Shown in pieces: positions 8,533-16,010 of a stretch of 64,000 nt of DNA. Location of the stretch: the NCBI GenBank assembly GCA_016714645.1, contig JADKCI010000004.1, positions 186,001 through 250,000 on the forward strand, given 5' to 3'. The notes below the pieces were generated by a model. It did not search any database and was not told the origin of the DNA. It saw only the letters and a list, made by a program, of their open reading frames with translations. Made by a program: the position numbers and the translations under genes. The stretch comes from Chromatiaceae bacterium (lineage in GTDB: Bacteria > Pseudomonadota > Gammaproteobacteria > Chromatiales > Chromatiaceae). Positions within the stretch are counted from its first letter, which is position 1; each line of letters begins with the position of its first letter.

Positions 8533-8834
8533 GGTTCTAAAATACTATTAAGATTCAGTGATCTATAGCAGCCGACCCTCCAAGTATCGGTAATAGGTAC
8601 TAAAAGGAGCAAGGGGCCACGGGGCGGGTGCAGGATCGCGGGACATGGCACCCAGGGTGACCTAGATCAACTATTTTGGTGGGTTGGCAAGATTTTTCAG
8701 GATTTCAAGTTATTGATTTATATTAGATTAACGCCCTAAATGTCGTAATTGTTAGTGATTTGGTCGTATTTGGTTCGTAGACGGCGGGACAAGGGGGGTC
8801 TAGGCTATGGATCGGGCTCGGGAACCGCGATGGG
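8533..8834 (+). repeat. Intergenic repeat R1, copy 1
   Basis: It matches 12245-12518 in the same orientation. The left part shares GGTTCT, then ATTCAGT and CTATAGCA with spacing kept. The middle block 8633-8683 matches 12320-12370 over 51 bases with one difference; the block 8777-8812 matches 12461-12496 over 36 bases with one difference; the end shares CGCGATGGG. Between the blocks the two copies diverge apart from TGTCGTAA. Inside is GTGACCTAGATCAA (8657-8670), one base from an FNR/Dnr-type palindrome, and TAGACG-17-TAGGCT (8778-8806), a possible promoter facing the lectin gene. Confidence 0.85.
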
Positions 8835-8874
8835 ACTTACTTCTTGGCCTCGCGCTTAAAGACATAGAACGTTG

Positions 8875-8902
8875 CCAGGGAATCGGCCTGAACCGGGATG
8901 TG
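8875..8902. repeat. 28-bp direct repeat, right copy
   Basis: CCAGGGAATCGGCCTG followed by a diverged end; it matches 8427-8454. On the minus strand it falls in a 25-codon open frame (8914-8837) starting MSHLHIPVQADSLATFY and ending KREAKK. This may be a gene fragment; it is too short to identify. Confidence 0.6.
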
Positions 8903-8978
8903 AAGGTGGGACATCTTGGGTACACAAATATCATTTGCCACTGGCTGGCATCTGGTTTTCAATGCTGAGGTGAATGAT

Positions 8979-9773
8979 ATGTCAAAAAAACGAGTAGCAA
9001 TAGCAGCGATCATCACGATGTTGGGCTTCTCCAGCACGGCTTGGTCCGATTCTGCAAAGTTAGTAAATCCTAGTGGTGGCCATTTCTATCAACGCATCGA
9101 TGCAGAAGAAAACTGGAATAATGCTAAGACTTCTTGCGCCAACTTAGGTGCTTACCTTGCGACAATCACCAGCCAGTCAGAAAATGACTGGATTCAAGAA
9201 ACTCTATCTACGGGGAATCAAATATTGATAGGTGGTACGGATGCAGCAATAGAGGGTACTTGGACCTGGATTACCGGAGAAACTTGGAGTTATACAAACT
9301 GGAATTACGGAGAACCAAACAACGCGGACAATGAGGAATCATTGGAAATATTATCTACCGGGAAATGGAATGATATCCCTAATGATATTACCCGTCCCTA
9401 TCTCTGTGAATGGAATGGTCCTTGGTTGCCATTGACCAGCAGCGATACGTGCTGGCGGCATACACCATCAAAATCCCTCATTCGCGTTCGGTTTATCGCA
9501 GTGGGTACCGGCTACTACCAATTTGCAGGTAAGATGGTCGAGTCAACCGGTTTGATCAATCCGATATTTGGCAGTGCTGTCGTTACTGCAACCAAATTGC
9601 TCGGGACATCGACACACAGCGGGGCCGATCCCTCCAATTACTGGGGAGAGATAAGCAATTGGTCAATCAACCGACAAACAAAAGCGCTAACAGCCAAGGC
9701 CATTGGCATGGAAAAAATTGACACGGAGCCCTACTACATTAACCTCACTCTGGGTTTAGTAGCTTGCCCCTAG
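8979..9773 (+). CDS. Secreted C-type lectin-domain protein
   Basis: 264 aa. The ATG at 8979 has GAGG eight bases upstream and starts a signal peptide (MSKKRVAIAAIITMLGFSSTAWS), which decides it over earlier in-frame starts. Residues about 34-145 are a C-type lectin-like domain: GGHFYQRIDAEENWNNAKTSC, then WTWITGETWSYTNW, the EPN motif (112-114), and WND (130-132), with Cys53 and Cys143 as the conserved disulfide. EPN with WND is the calcium-dependent, mannose-type sugar-binding pattern in this fold. The C-terminal about 115 residues, with two more Cys, are not recognised. The gene is AT-rich compared with the core genes and lies between repeats R1 and R2. It is probably periplasmic or exported. 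Confidence 0.85.
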   Translation: MSKKRVAIAAIITMLGFSSTAWSDSAKLVNPSGGHFYQRIDAEENWNNAKTSCANLGAYLATITSQSENDWIQETLSTGNQILIGGTDAAIEGTWTWITGETWSYTNWNYGEPNNADNEESLEILSTGKWNDIPNDITRPYLCEWNGPWLPLTSSDTCWRHTPSKSLIRVRFIAVGTGYYQFAGKMVESTGLINPIFGSAVVTATKLLGTSTHSGADPSNYWGEISNWSINRQTKALTAKAIGMEKIDTEPYYINLTLGLVACP

Positions 9774-9918
9774 TGTAAGCACCAGGTGCTGGGGACTATC
9801 GAATTATATCAATGGTCCTTAATTGACCAAGACCTAGGCCGATGAATAGGCTGGCACTTACAAGTCCACTGAGAAAAACGGTGGGCTTTTTGCTGGGGAC
9901 CAAAAGTTGAGGTAAACG

Positions 9919-10012
9919 TTTGGGCAGTGCCCCAATCCGTAGGGCGATGGCGATATTTATAGATATTAATCAGCATGTTAGAAAGCATTGCCCTGCTGGT
10001 CTGGGCACCACC
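9919..10012 (+). repeat. Intergenic repeat R2, copy 1
   Basis: It aligns with 13851-13943 at about 75% identity by hand, with AATCAGCATGTTAGAAA and TCTGGGCACCACC fully conserved. The ends are roughly inverted (AGTGCCC near the left, GGGCACCAC at the right), so it looks like a small MITE-like or structured element. The remaining sequence in 9774-10113 contains no gene I can see. Confidence 0.8.
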
Positions 10013-10113
10013 AATCAGACACCAGTGACCTTAATAAAGTTATAAGATACTCCCCCCCTTTGCAAAATAAGGTCTGCTAACCCCTCATCCCCCTGATTCA
10101 TTGGTGTATAAGC

Positions 10114-10803
10114 ATGTTACTACTCGAAAGCGTACAGTTACGCACAGAAATACTTAATTGGCGAGATCGGCAATTTGAAAAAACCCATAATAAGCTAGCG
10201 CGCGAGTTGATGGTTCTTTTTTCTGCTTTGGATTCAGAAATTGTTAAAATGGAATACAAGGATATTTTTCTATATGGAGCTGAATATAGTAAATTACATT
10301 TCCAGCCTATTTACACTGCTTGGGCGGAACGTGAAATTCGGGAAATAGTTGAGGGCGCAGAAGCAGATCTACGGAAAATAGCGACTGACAAAAGTCTCCA
10401 GTTTTCGCATGATTCATCACGTCAAGCTTATGATGGATCTTCTTCGTATGGAACAGAAGTAACCACAGCAACCCTCGCGTGTGCAGGAGCCTTAGTCGCT
10501 ATACCAACATTTGCCTCTTGGTCTGTAGTTTCCGCAGGCGGTATAGCCGGGTGGCTTGGCGCAACTGTCATTAGTTGGCCTGTCGTAATTGCTGGGATTG
10601 CGGTTGGTGGCACCTTCCTTGTTATATCTGGAACTAAATGGGCAAATTTAAAAGAAAATGTACATAATAGTATCAAAAAAAATATCCGGAACAGTATTAG
10701 ACAACAGGTTTTAGGTAACGAAGAAATTAATTCTTTGTGCCAGCGCATACATGCACATCTTGAAAAAGTTACCAATGCAATCCTGGAGGAGATTCCGGCG
10801 TGA
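10114..10803 (+). CDS. Unknown membrane protein, first gene of a coupled pair
   Basis: 229 aa; I do not recognise the family. Residues 1-100 are charged and predicted helical (ILNWRDRQFEKTHNKLARELM, WAEREIREIVEGAEADLRKI). Residues about 117-172 are a Gly/Ala-rich hydrophobic stretch that could form two membrane helices with glycine-zipper spacing (SAGGIAGWLGATVISWPVVIAGIAVGG). A basic amphipathic helix follows (KKNIRNSIRQQ). There is no signal peptide. This layout, helical arms around a hydrophobic hairpin, resembles membrane-remodelling or pore-forming helical proteins, but this is inference only. The stop codon overlaps the GTG of the next gene (GTGA), so the two are translationally coupled. 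AT-rich island gene. Confidence 0.7.
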   Translation: MLLLESVQLRTEILNWRDRQFEKTHNKLARELMVLFSALDSEIVKMEYKDIFLYGAEYSKLHFQPIYTAWAEREIREIVEGAEADLRKIATDKSLQFSHDSSRQAYDGSSSYGTEVTTATLACAGALVAIPTFASWSVVSAGGIAGWLGATVISWPVVIAGIAVGGTFLVISGTKWANLKENVHNSIKKNIRNSIRQQVLGNEEINSLCQRIHAHLEKVTNAILEEIPA

Positions 10804-11789
10804 TTGATTCTATACCCTTCAAAATACCCTTGGAATTCGCCGCCGGTCTGGCCGATGGGAGCATTACTCGGATAGGTACACTGCTCAAAGATACTTCAAC
10901 AGGTCAGATACTTGCCCACGTTCAAGAAACCGGAGTTGCTCAAAACCTTCTGCAAGGCATCAGCAGCACTCCCTTCATGGCGCTCGGCGGTCTTGACTTA
11001 GCAACCTCGGGTTTTGCTAATTATCAACTTGCCCAACTTAAAACTTTGGTTGAAGGACTTCAGGTATTGCAATATGCTAACCTTGGTGTTGCACTTGCTG
11101 GGATAGGGGTTAGCGTAATCGGCTTTTCTATGATCAATAAGAGACTGAAGATAATAGAAAGACAAATTGCCGAAATGAGCGCAAGGATTGAACAACATTT
11201 TTCTGATCTTTCTCAGAGTGTATTGCGTCATCACTACTACCAAGTCCAGACACTATTTGAGATGGCAGGGCAGGCTCTTTGCTTAAAAAATCCGGATCGC
11301 GAACTTCTTACCGTTTCATCGCAGTTAGGTATTGAAAGTGGGTACTTCCGGGGTGAAGTCACTTACATGCTGGGTAAGGAGAATTTTGACCCTGACTTGT
11401 TTTTATCACTAACTCGCTCGTATACCTTATGCAATGCCGGACGCCTAGAATGTCTTATGCTTGCACGTGAACTTCCAGCGGCTAAAAAGGTGGCCCAAGA
11501 TTTTGGTTCTCAGTATCGGTCACTTTTCGACCCGTTAGTGCCAAACCGCATCGCAACTAACATGCTTCCAGTAGAAGAAAGATGGCTAGAAGGTTCATCT
11601 TTCAAACTGAAAAAAATCCAGGCTGAAATGACTATCTTAGTACAAGGAGTTAGAGATGCAACGGATGCTGCACTTACCAAACCATTTTTATTGGACACTC
11701 TCATCGAGAAGGAAATTGATGGATATGAGTATATTAAGACTCTCCGAGAAGAGAAATCTAACCCTCTTTACTTGTTGGCCGCAACATAA
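10800..11789 (+). CDS. Unknown membrane-anchored helical protein, second gene of the pair
   Basis: 329 aa from a GTG start overlapping the previous stop by four bases. The family is not recognised with certainty. Residues 1-90 are a soluble part (LEFAAGLADGSITRIGTLLKD); residues about 93-113 are a single glycine-containing hydrophobic segment (LGVALAGIGVSVIGFSMI); residues 114-150 are a likely coiled coil (KRLKIIERQIAEMSARIEQHF); the rest is helical and soluble, ending SNPLYLLAAT. The coupling to the upstream gene suggests the two proteins act together at the membrane. The nearest terminator-like structures are the hairpins of R3, 140-210 bp downstream. Confidence 0.7.
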   Translation: MIDSIPFKIPLEFAAGLADGSITRIGTLLKDTSTGQILAHVQETGVAQNLLQGISSTPFMALGGLDLATSGFANYQLAQLKTLVEGLQVLQYANLGVALAGIGVSVIGFSMINKRLKIIERQIAEMSARIEQHFSDLSQSVLRHHYYQVQTLFEMAGQALCLKNPDRELLTVSSQLGIESGYFRGEVTYMLGKENFDPDLFLSLTRSYTLCNAGRLECLMLARELPAAKKVAQDFGSQYRSLFDPLVPNRIATNMLPVEERWLEGSSFKLKKIQAEMTILVQGVRDATDAALTKPFLLDTLIEKEIDGYEYIKTLREEKSNPLYLLAAT

Positions 11790-11926
11790 CCCCAGTATAT
11801 GAAAAAGATTAGGAAATCACACATCATTAAGCCAGGCTCACTTCTGTTTTTTTTGTGTTAATTCAACCCTAACCCTAAACACACCTTCATCTTCTTTCAA
11901 CACTCATGCATTTATCTAATTTCACC

Positions 11927-11957
11927 CTAAAAGATCACTAGAATCAAAATCTTTTAG
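11927..11957 (+). terminator. Hairpin in R3 copy 1 (upstream of the two)
   Basis: CTAAAAGAT (11927-11935) and ATCTTTTAG (11949-11957) form a perfect 9-bp stem with a 13-base loop. A hairpin at the same place, with different sequence, exists in R3 copy 2 (AAAGAATC / GATTCTTT, 16020-16043), so the structure rather than the sequence is conserved. Confidence 0.5.
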
Positions 11958-11975
11958 ACACCCCTATCCCCTCAT

Positions 11976-11998
11976 AACCTGCTTCGGCGGGTTTTTTT
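11976..11998 (+). terminator. Rho-independent terminator in R3 copy 1
   Basis: AACCTGC (11976-11982), loop TTCG, GCGGGTT (11987-11993), with a T-run to 11998. The stem has one G-T pair. It is a classical intrinsic terminator about 190 bp after the coupled pair of membrane genes. Confidence 0.85.
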
Positions 11999-12244
11999 AT
12001 GCCCGGAGACATGAAGCTATACTGTAATTCAAAGCACCCGTAGACCCAAACATCACCCTTTAACCGATTCTGCCTTTCCCGGATCAAGGACCTGGAGGAC
12101 AAAATGGGGCTCTGGGCAGGTCCGAAGATGCCTGTGGGCAACCTTGATTATGCTCATGTCATCAAGCCTGGGACCGGGCCGAAATCCAGGTCCTCGCGCA
12201 AGCTCATGGTGGGAAGGGTGTGGGTGGACTGGGAAGTCAGTTTA

Positions 12245-12518
12245 GGTTCTGGTATCCCTTTAAAATTCAGTAGGCTATAGCAATCAGCTTTACAAATGGC
12301 AGGGGACACCGGTGGGGAAGGATCGCGGGACATGGCACCCAGGTTGACCTAGATCAACTATTTTGGTGGGAGGTGAAAAGGGTCAATTTTTTATGTATCT
12401 GAATAATATCAGGAATCGACAAATATGTCGTAAATTGCCGCAAATGGACGCATTTGATGTGTAGACGGCGGGACAAGGGGGGTCTAGGCTACGGATTTGG
12501 CACGGGAGACGCGATGGG
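12245..12518 (+). repeat. Intergenic repeat R1, copy 2
   Basis: The partner of 8533-8834, same orientation. It contains TTGACCTAGATCAA (12344-12357), a full match to the FNR/Anr/Dnr-type pattern TTGAY-N4-ATCAA, and the conserved TAGACG-17-TAGGCT (12462-12490). The sequence between the two conserved blocks differs strongly from copy 1 except for TGTCGTAA. 12519-12711, up to the next gene, shows nothing recognisable. Confidence 0.85.
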
Positions 12519-12711
12519 CCTTAGGGATACGTCAATGTCTATCGGGCTTTGATGGACCTTTAGGGGGTGAAGGCCGGGCTGGATACCTAAGGCTAGCGTG
12601 CAACTGCCAAGGTCCAGCCTGACACCTAGAACACTTGTCCTAGGCAAACCTAGAACATGTTTCGCGACTGAGATTAAATAAAGATAGCGAAAGGACAGCC
12701 AGGTATATTTG

Positions 12712-13734
12712 ATGGAGACGTTTATAGTCATTGTACTTCTCATCGTTACGGTACTTCTCATCGTTGCGATACCCTGGAGACATGTACTATATGGACTGCT
12801 CGGAGCCTTCATCTGCGGACTTATTGGGTCGATCTTCGGACGTAGCGGGTGGGCAATTGGAGCAATAATCGGGTTCATCGCCGGCATTCAAGCCGCCAAT
12901 GAATCCAATAAAAGCGATAAAGAAAATGCCGCGCCACAAGACAAGCCAAAGCAACAACCGAATACCAATGGAGGTGAACTTCCTGATATTGACTCCAGTT
13001 CACAAGTTAATCCCCTACCACAGCCAAAAGAGGAAAAAGTTATAGAGCTAGATGAAAACAGAAAAGCGAATGAAATTGATGATTCAGCACATGATGATAT
13101 TATTTTAACGGAAGATTGTCTCGCGCCAGATGAAAAAAAAGATACTGAATTACAAAACGAACAGGAAAATAATAATAAAAACTCAGACATAATAGATGTT
13201 CCTGCTGACAAGGAGGAGCCCGACCAAAATCAAACGAGTAATAAAGAAATGAATCCTGAAGAAACAACCCCTTCGCCAAATAGGGCAATCAACCCTTTTC
13301 TATCATCTATAAAAAATCTTCTAAGGCTACTCAATCAAATAGAATGGAAATTTCCATTCGTTGCCCAATTAATAGAAGTAGTTGTTCTATTTCTATCGCT
13401 TGCGATAACTACTATTTTGTTCCTAACAATTGGAATTGCTTCGCAAATAGAGACCACTCTACGAAATTTAATTAATAATTCCATACAGGATAGAAGTAGC
13501 GACGGCCATGTAGAAAAAAGCGCACAAGCAATTGCTGCTGGTGTATATATGATTTTTTGGCTTCCCTTTTGGGTTATATTACTCCCGTTCAATTTGTTAG
13601 GGTGGATATGGAAAAAATTCGGGTACTATGGGTTAATTTTGGTTATAGTTGTAATAATCGGGGCCTTCATATATGGCCAGAATTATAGTTGGAGTAGCCT
13701 TTTGGAAGCTCTTAATAATAATTCACCGAGATAG
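12712..13734 (+). CDS. Unknown multi-spanning membrane protein with acidic linker
   Basis: 340 aa from the ATG at 12712 (AGG eight bases upstream); an in-frame TTG lies just before. Not recognised. Residues about 2-20, 26-42 and 47-61 are hydrophobic, the last two glycine-rich (GAFICGLIGSIFGRSGWAIGAIIGFIAG). Residues about 62-200 form a hydrophilic, Asn/Glu/Asp/Gln-rich low-complexity linker. Three more membrane segments follow, about 222-245, 273-300 and 307-326. The codon use is strongly AT-rich. It occupies the place in the second R1-R2 interval that the lectin gene has in the first. No enzyme motif is visible. Confidence 0.7.
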   Translation: METFIVIVLLIVTVLLIVAIPWRHVLYGLLGAFICGLIGSIFGRSGWAIGAIIGFIAGIQAANESNKSDKENAAPQDKPKQQPNTNGGELPDIDSSSQVNPLPQPKEEKVIELDENRKANEIDDSAHDDIILTEDCLAPDEKKDTELQNEQENNNKNSDIIDVPADKEEPDQNQTSNKEMNPEETTPSPNRAINPFLSSIKNLLRLLNQIEWKFPFVAQLIEVVVLFLSLAITTILFLTIGIASQIETTLRNLINNSIQDRSSDGHVEKSAQAIAAGVYMIFWLPFWVILLPFNLLGWIWKKFGYYGLILVIVVIIGAFIYGQNYSWSSLLEALNNNSPR

Positions 13735-13850
13735 GAGCAGATAGGATAAATTTAGCAATGGGAATGAATAAGGATATCCTATGATAAGATAACACCTGAC
13801 ATCAATAGCGCAATTCATTTGCAAGACCCGCACATCGAATTGAATCTTAC

Positions 13851-13943
13851 CTTGGTAGTGCCCTAATTAGTAGGATGATGATGAGGCTTGTACATATAAA
13901 TCAGCATGTTAGAAAACCCTATCCTGCCGATCTGGGCACCACC
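13851..13943 (+). repeat. Intergenic repeat R2, copy 2
   Basis: The partner of 9919-10012; it keeps AATCAGCATGTTAGAAA and the TCTGGGCACCACC end. It lies 41 bp before the beta-helix/SLH gene, whereas copy 1 lies 101 bp before the coupled membrane pair. Confidence 0.8.
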
Positions 13944-13984
13944 CCCATTTATTAGGACTGCACTTGATGCTCTGGGAGAAATCA

Positions 13985-15898
13985 ATGAATACTACTTTTT
14001 TTGGAAGATTTAGGTTAATAGCGGGTCTATTATTTCTATACCTTCATCCCGTCGGAGCTACGGTTTTTTGTGTTACTGATTCATCGGCCTTACAAACAGC
14101 CCTGACAACTGCTGCAACCAATGCCCAGGACGACGAGGTCCGGATTGTCCAGGGTACCTATGTAGGAAACTTTGTTTATACAAGCACCCAAAGTAATGCA
14201 TTATCTGTACTGGGTGGTTACCTTGCTGGTTGCATAAGTCGGACATTAGACCCCACTAACACCATCTTAGACGGCAATTTAAAAAATACTGTTTTCGCAA
14301 TATCCACGGCCGCCACGGCTGCTAACCATATTGTTGAAGGTATAACAATGCGTAATGGTCGGCGGAATGGAAATGGTGCTGGGCTTTATACTGTTACTGG
14401 TGGTGATCTCAAACTTTACAGCAACATCATAGATGGAAATTCTGTAGTTGGATTTTGGGACAAAGGGGGTGGAGCCTTCATAAATGCAAGACACGTTAAC
14501 ATAAGCTACAATTTAGTAGAAAATAATATATGTCCAGATAATAATGGCGGTGGTTTTCTGGTGGAAGGCGAAACAATAGAAATTCGGTTTAATACTATTA
14601 AAAATAATGTTGGAGGGAGCTTTTATGGAGGAGGTTTCTATTCTAGCGGCCCGAGTTGGATAGAAAATAATATAATTGAAGCAAATAATATCAGCTTTGG
14701 TTTTGGTGGAGGTGCCTACATTATGGGTGCCGTAAAATTCAGCAATAATGTTGTTCGTGGTAATATAGCAGGCCAGGGTGCAGGAGGTGTAAGTATTTCT
14801 GGTGAAAATTCGGATTTTTCAAATAACATTATAGCAAAAAATTCTGCTAACCATGAACTGGGTTTACAACCACATGGCGGGGCAAGCTTGTCCGGACGTA
14901 ACATTTCCGTGATAAATAACACGGTTTATGGGAATCTCGGCTCTGGCGGCGCCGGATTATATATTGAGGGATATGGCGATTTAAGCGTTTATAATAATAT
15001 TATCTGGGACAATACTGGAGATGCTGAAAATGGTTTGTACGTTCGCACGGACATCAATGGAGACTTCATCCTTGATCTCAAGTCTATAGCAATAAAAAAT
15101 AATAATCTTGTTCTCGATTCCGACCTGCCCATCTTTCTGGATGGTAGTAATTATATTAATGTCGATCCATATTTCTTTAACGCCCAAAATAATGATTTTC
15201 GCCTATATACATATTCATCCATGATTAATGCCGGTTCTTTGTTCGCGCCTGGAATACTTGATGTTGATATTAGCGGAGGCCCCCGTGTTATTGGCCAATC
15301 AATTGATATTGGAGCCTACGAGGGTGGCGTGCCTCCTGATGATGGAAGCTTTTTTGATATCAAACCAAATAGTTGGGCGGCCGGATACATCAACGCCATT
15401 CGCGATGCGAGCATCACGGGTGGTTGTGGCAATGGTAATTATTGCCCCCAAGGCCTCGTCACCCGCGAGCAGATGGCCGCCTTCCTGGTGCGGGCTGCCG
15501 AGGGTGAACCTGCCGCCAACTACTGCGGTGGCTCCTCCTCTTTCAGTGATGTTTCACCCAGTGCCTGGTCCTGCCCGCACATCAAACGCATGGGTGAACT
15601 GAACATCACCGGCGGGTGCGGCGGGGGTAACTATTGCCCCCAGGGCCTCGTCACCCGCGAGCAGATGGCGGTGTTTATCGTCCGGGCGCTAGAGGGCAAC
15701 CCAGCGGCCAATTACTGCAATGGGGTCGCGCCCTTTAACGATGTATCAGCCGCTTCTTGGTCCTGCGGACATATCAAGCGCCTTGTCGAACTTGGGGTTA
15801 CTCAGGGTTGTGGCAATGGCAACTACTGTCCTGGTAATGAAGTAACCCGCGAGCAAATGGCGGCATTCATTGCCAGGGCCTTCTTGAGCATGGATTGA
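13985..15898 (+). CDS. Secreted beta-helix protein with three S-layer homology repeats
   Basis: 637 aa. The ATG at 13985 has GGGAGAA upstream and begins a signal peptide (about 1-25, ending HPVGA); in-frame TTG and ATG codons occur earlier. Residues about 100-360 are Asn/Gly-rich repeats such as NNIIEANN and NNTVYGN, the pattern of a right-handed parallel beta-helix. From about residue 455 come three SLH-type repeats, each with D-V-(S/K)...W...YI/HIKR, a GCGNGNYCP-like Cys pair and VTREQMA(A/V)F. SLH repeats usually attach proteins to the cell surface. The helix part is AT-rich, while from about 15375 the SLH part is GC-rich like the core genome, so the gene looks like a fusion of foreign and resident parts. 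Confidence 0.85.
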   Translation: MNTTFFGRFRLIAGLLFLYLHPVGATVFCVTDSSALQTALTTAATNAQDDEVRIVQGTYVGNFVYTSTQSNALSVLGGYLAGCISRTLDPTNTILDGNLKNTVFAISTAATAANHIVEGITMRNGRRNGNGAGLYTVTGGDLKLYSNIIDGNSVVGFWDKGGGAFINARHVNISYNLVENNICPDNNGGGFLVEGETIEIRFNTIKNNVGGSFYGGGFYSSGPSWIENNIIEANNISFGFGGGAYIMGAVKFSNNVVRGNIAGQGAGGVSISGENSDFSNNIIAKNSANHELGLQPHGGASLSGRNISVINNTVYGNLGSGGAGLYIEGYGDLSVYNNIIWDNTGDAENGLYVRTDINGDFILDLKSIAIKNNNLVLDSDLPIFLDGSNYINVDPYFFNAQNNDFRLYTYSSMINAGSLFAPGILDVDISGGPRVIGQSIDIGAYEGGVPPDDGSFFDIKPNSWAAGYINAIRDASITGGCGNGNYCPQGLVTREQMAAFLVRAAEGEPAANYCGGSSSFSDVSPSAWSCPHIKRMGELNITGGCGGGNYCPQGLVTREQMAVFIVRALEGNPAANYCNGVAPFNDVSAASWSCGHIKRLVELGVTQGCGNGNYCPGNEVTREQMAAFIARAFLSMD

Positions 15899-15931
15899 TG
15901 TATTTTGAGGAACCTATAGGCTGACTATGGA

Positions 15932-15958
15932 AACGGGTACTTCGGTGCCCGTTTTTTA
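15932..15958 (+). terminator. Rho-independent terminator after the SLH gene
   Basis: AACGGGTAC (15932-15940), loop TTCG, GTGCCCGTT (15945-15953) with one T-G pair, then a T-run. It sits 33 bp after the stop codon. Confidence 0.9.
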
Positions 15959-16010
15959 TTTTATCCAATGCCCGCCATGGCCTTCCTGTTCACCTGAACC
16001 CATAATTTAA

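Larger units (their letters stand above)
11919..12040 (+). repeat. Intergenic repeat R3, copy 1 (double hairpin)
   Basis: It aligns with 16011-16129: an A/T-stem hairpin, a pyrimidine stretch (ACACCCC...CCCC), TCATAACC, a TTCG-loop terminator, then ATGCC(C/T)GGAGA and AATTCAAAGC. 12041-12244 between this and the next R1 shows no intact gene. One frame there reads NLDYAHVIKPG, faintly like GLDHNSAHLVQPG after R3 copy 2, so both may carry remnants of one decayed gene. Confidence 0.8.

Noticed and set aside
8979..9773. Diversity-generating retroelement target
   Set aside because: The C-type lectin fold suggested it, but there is no reverse transcriptase and no template/variable repeat pair with adenine-specific changes.
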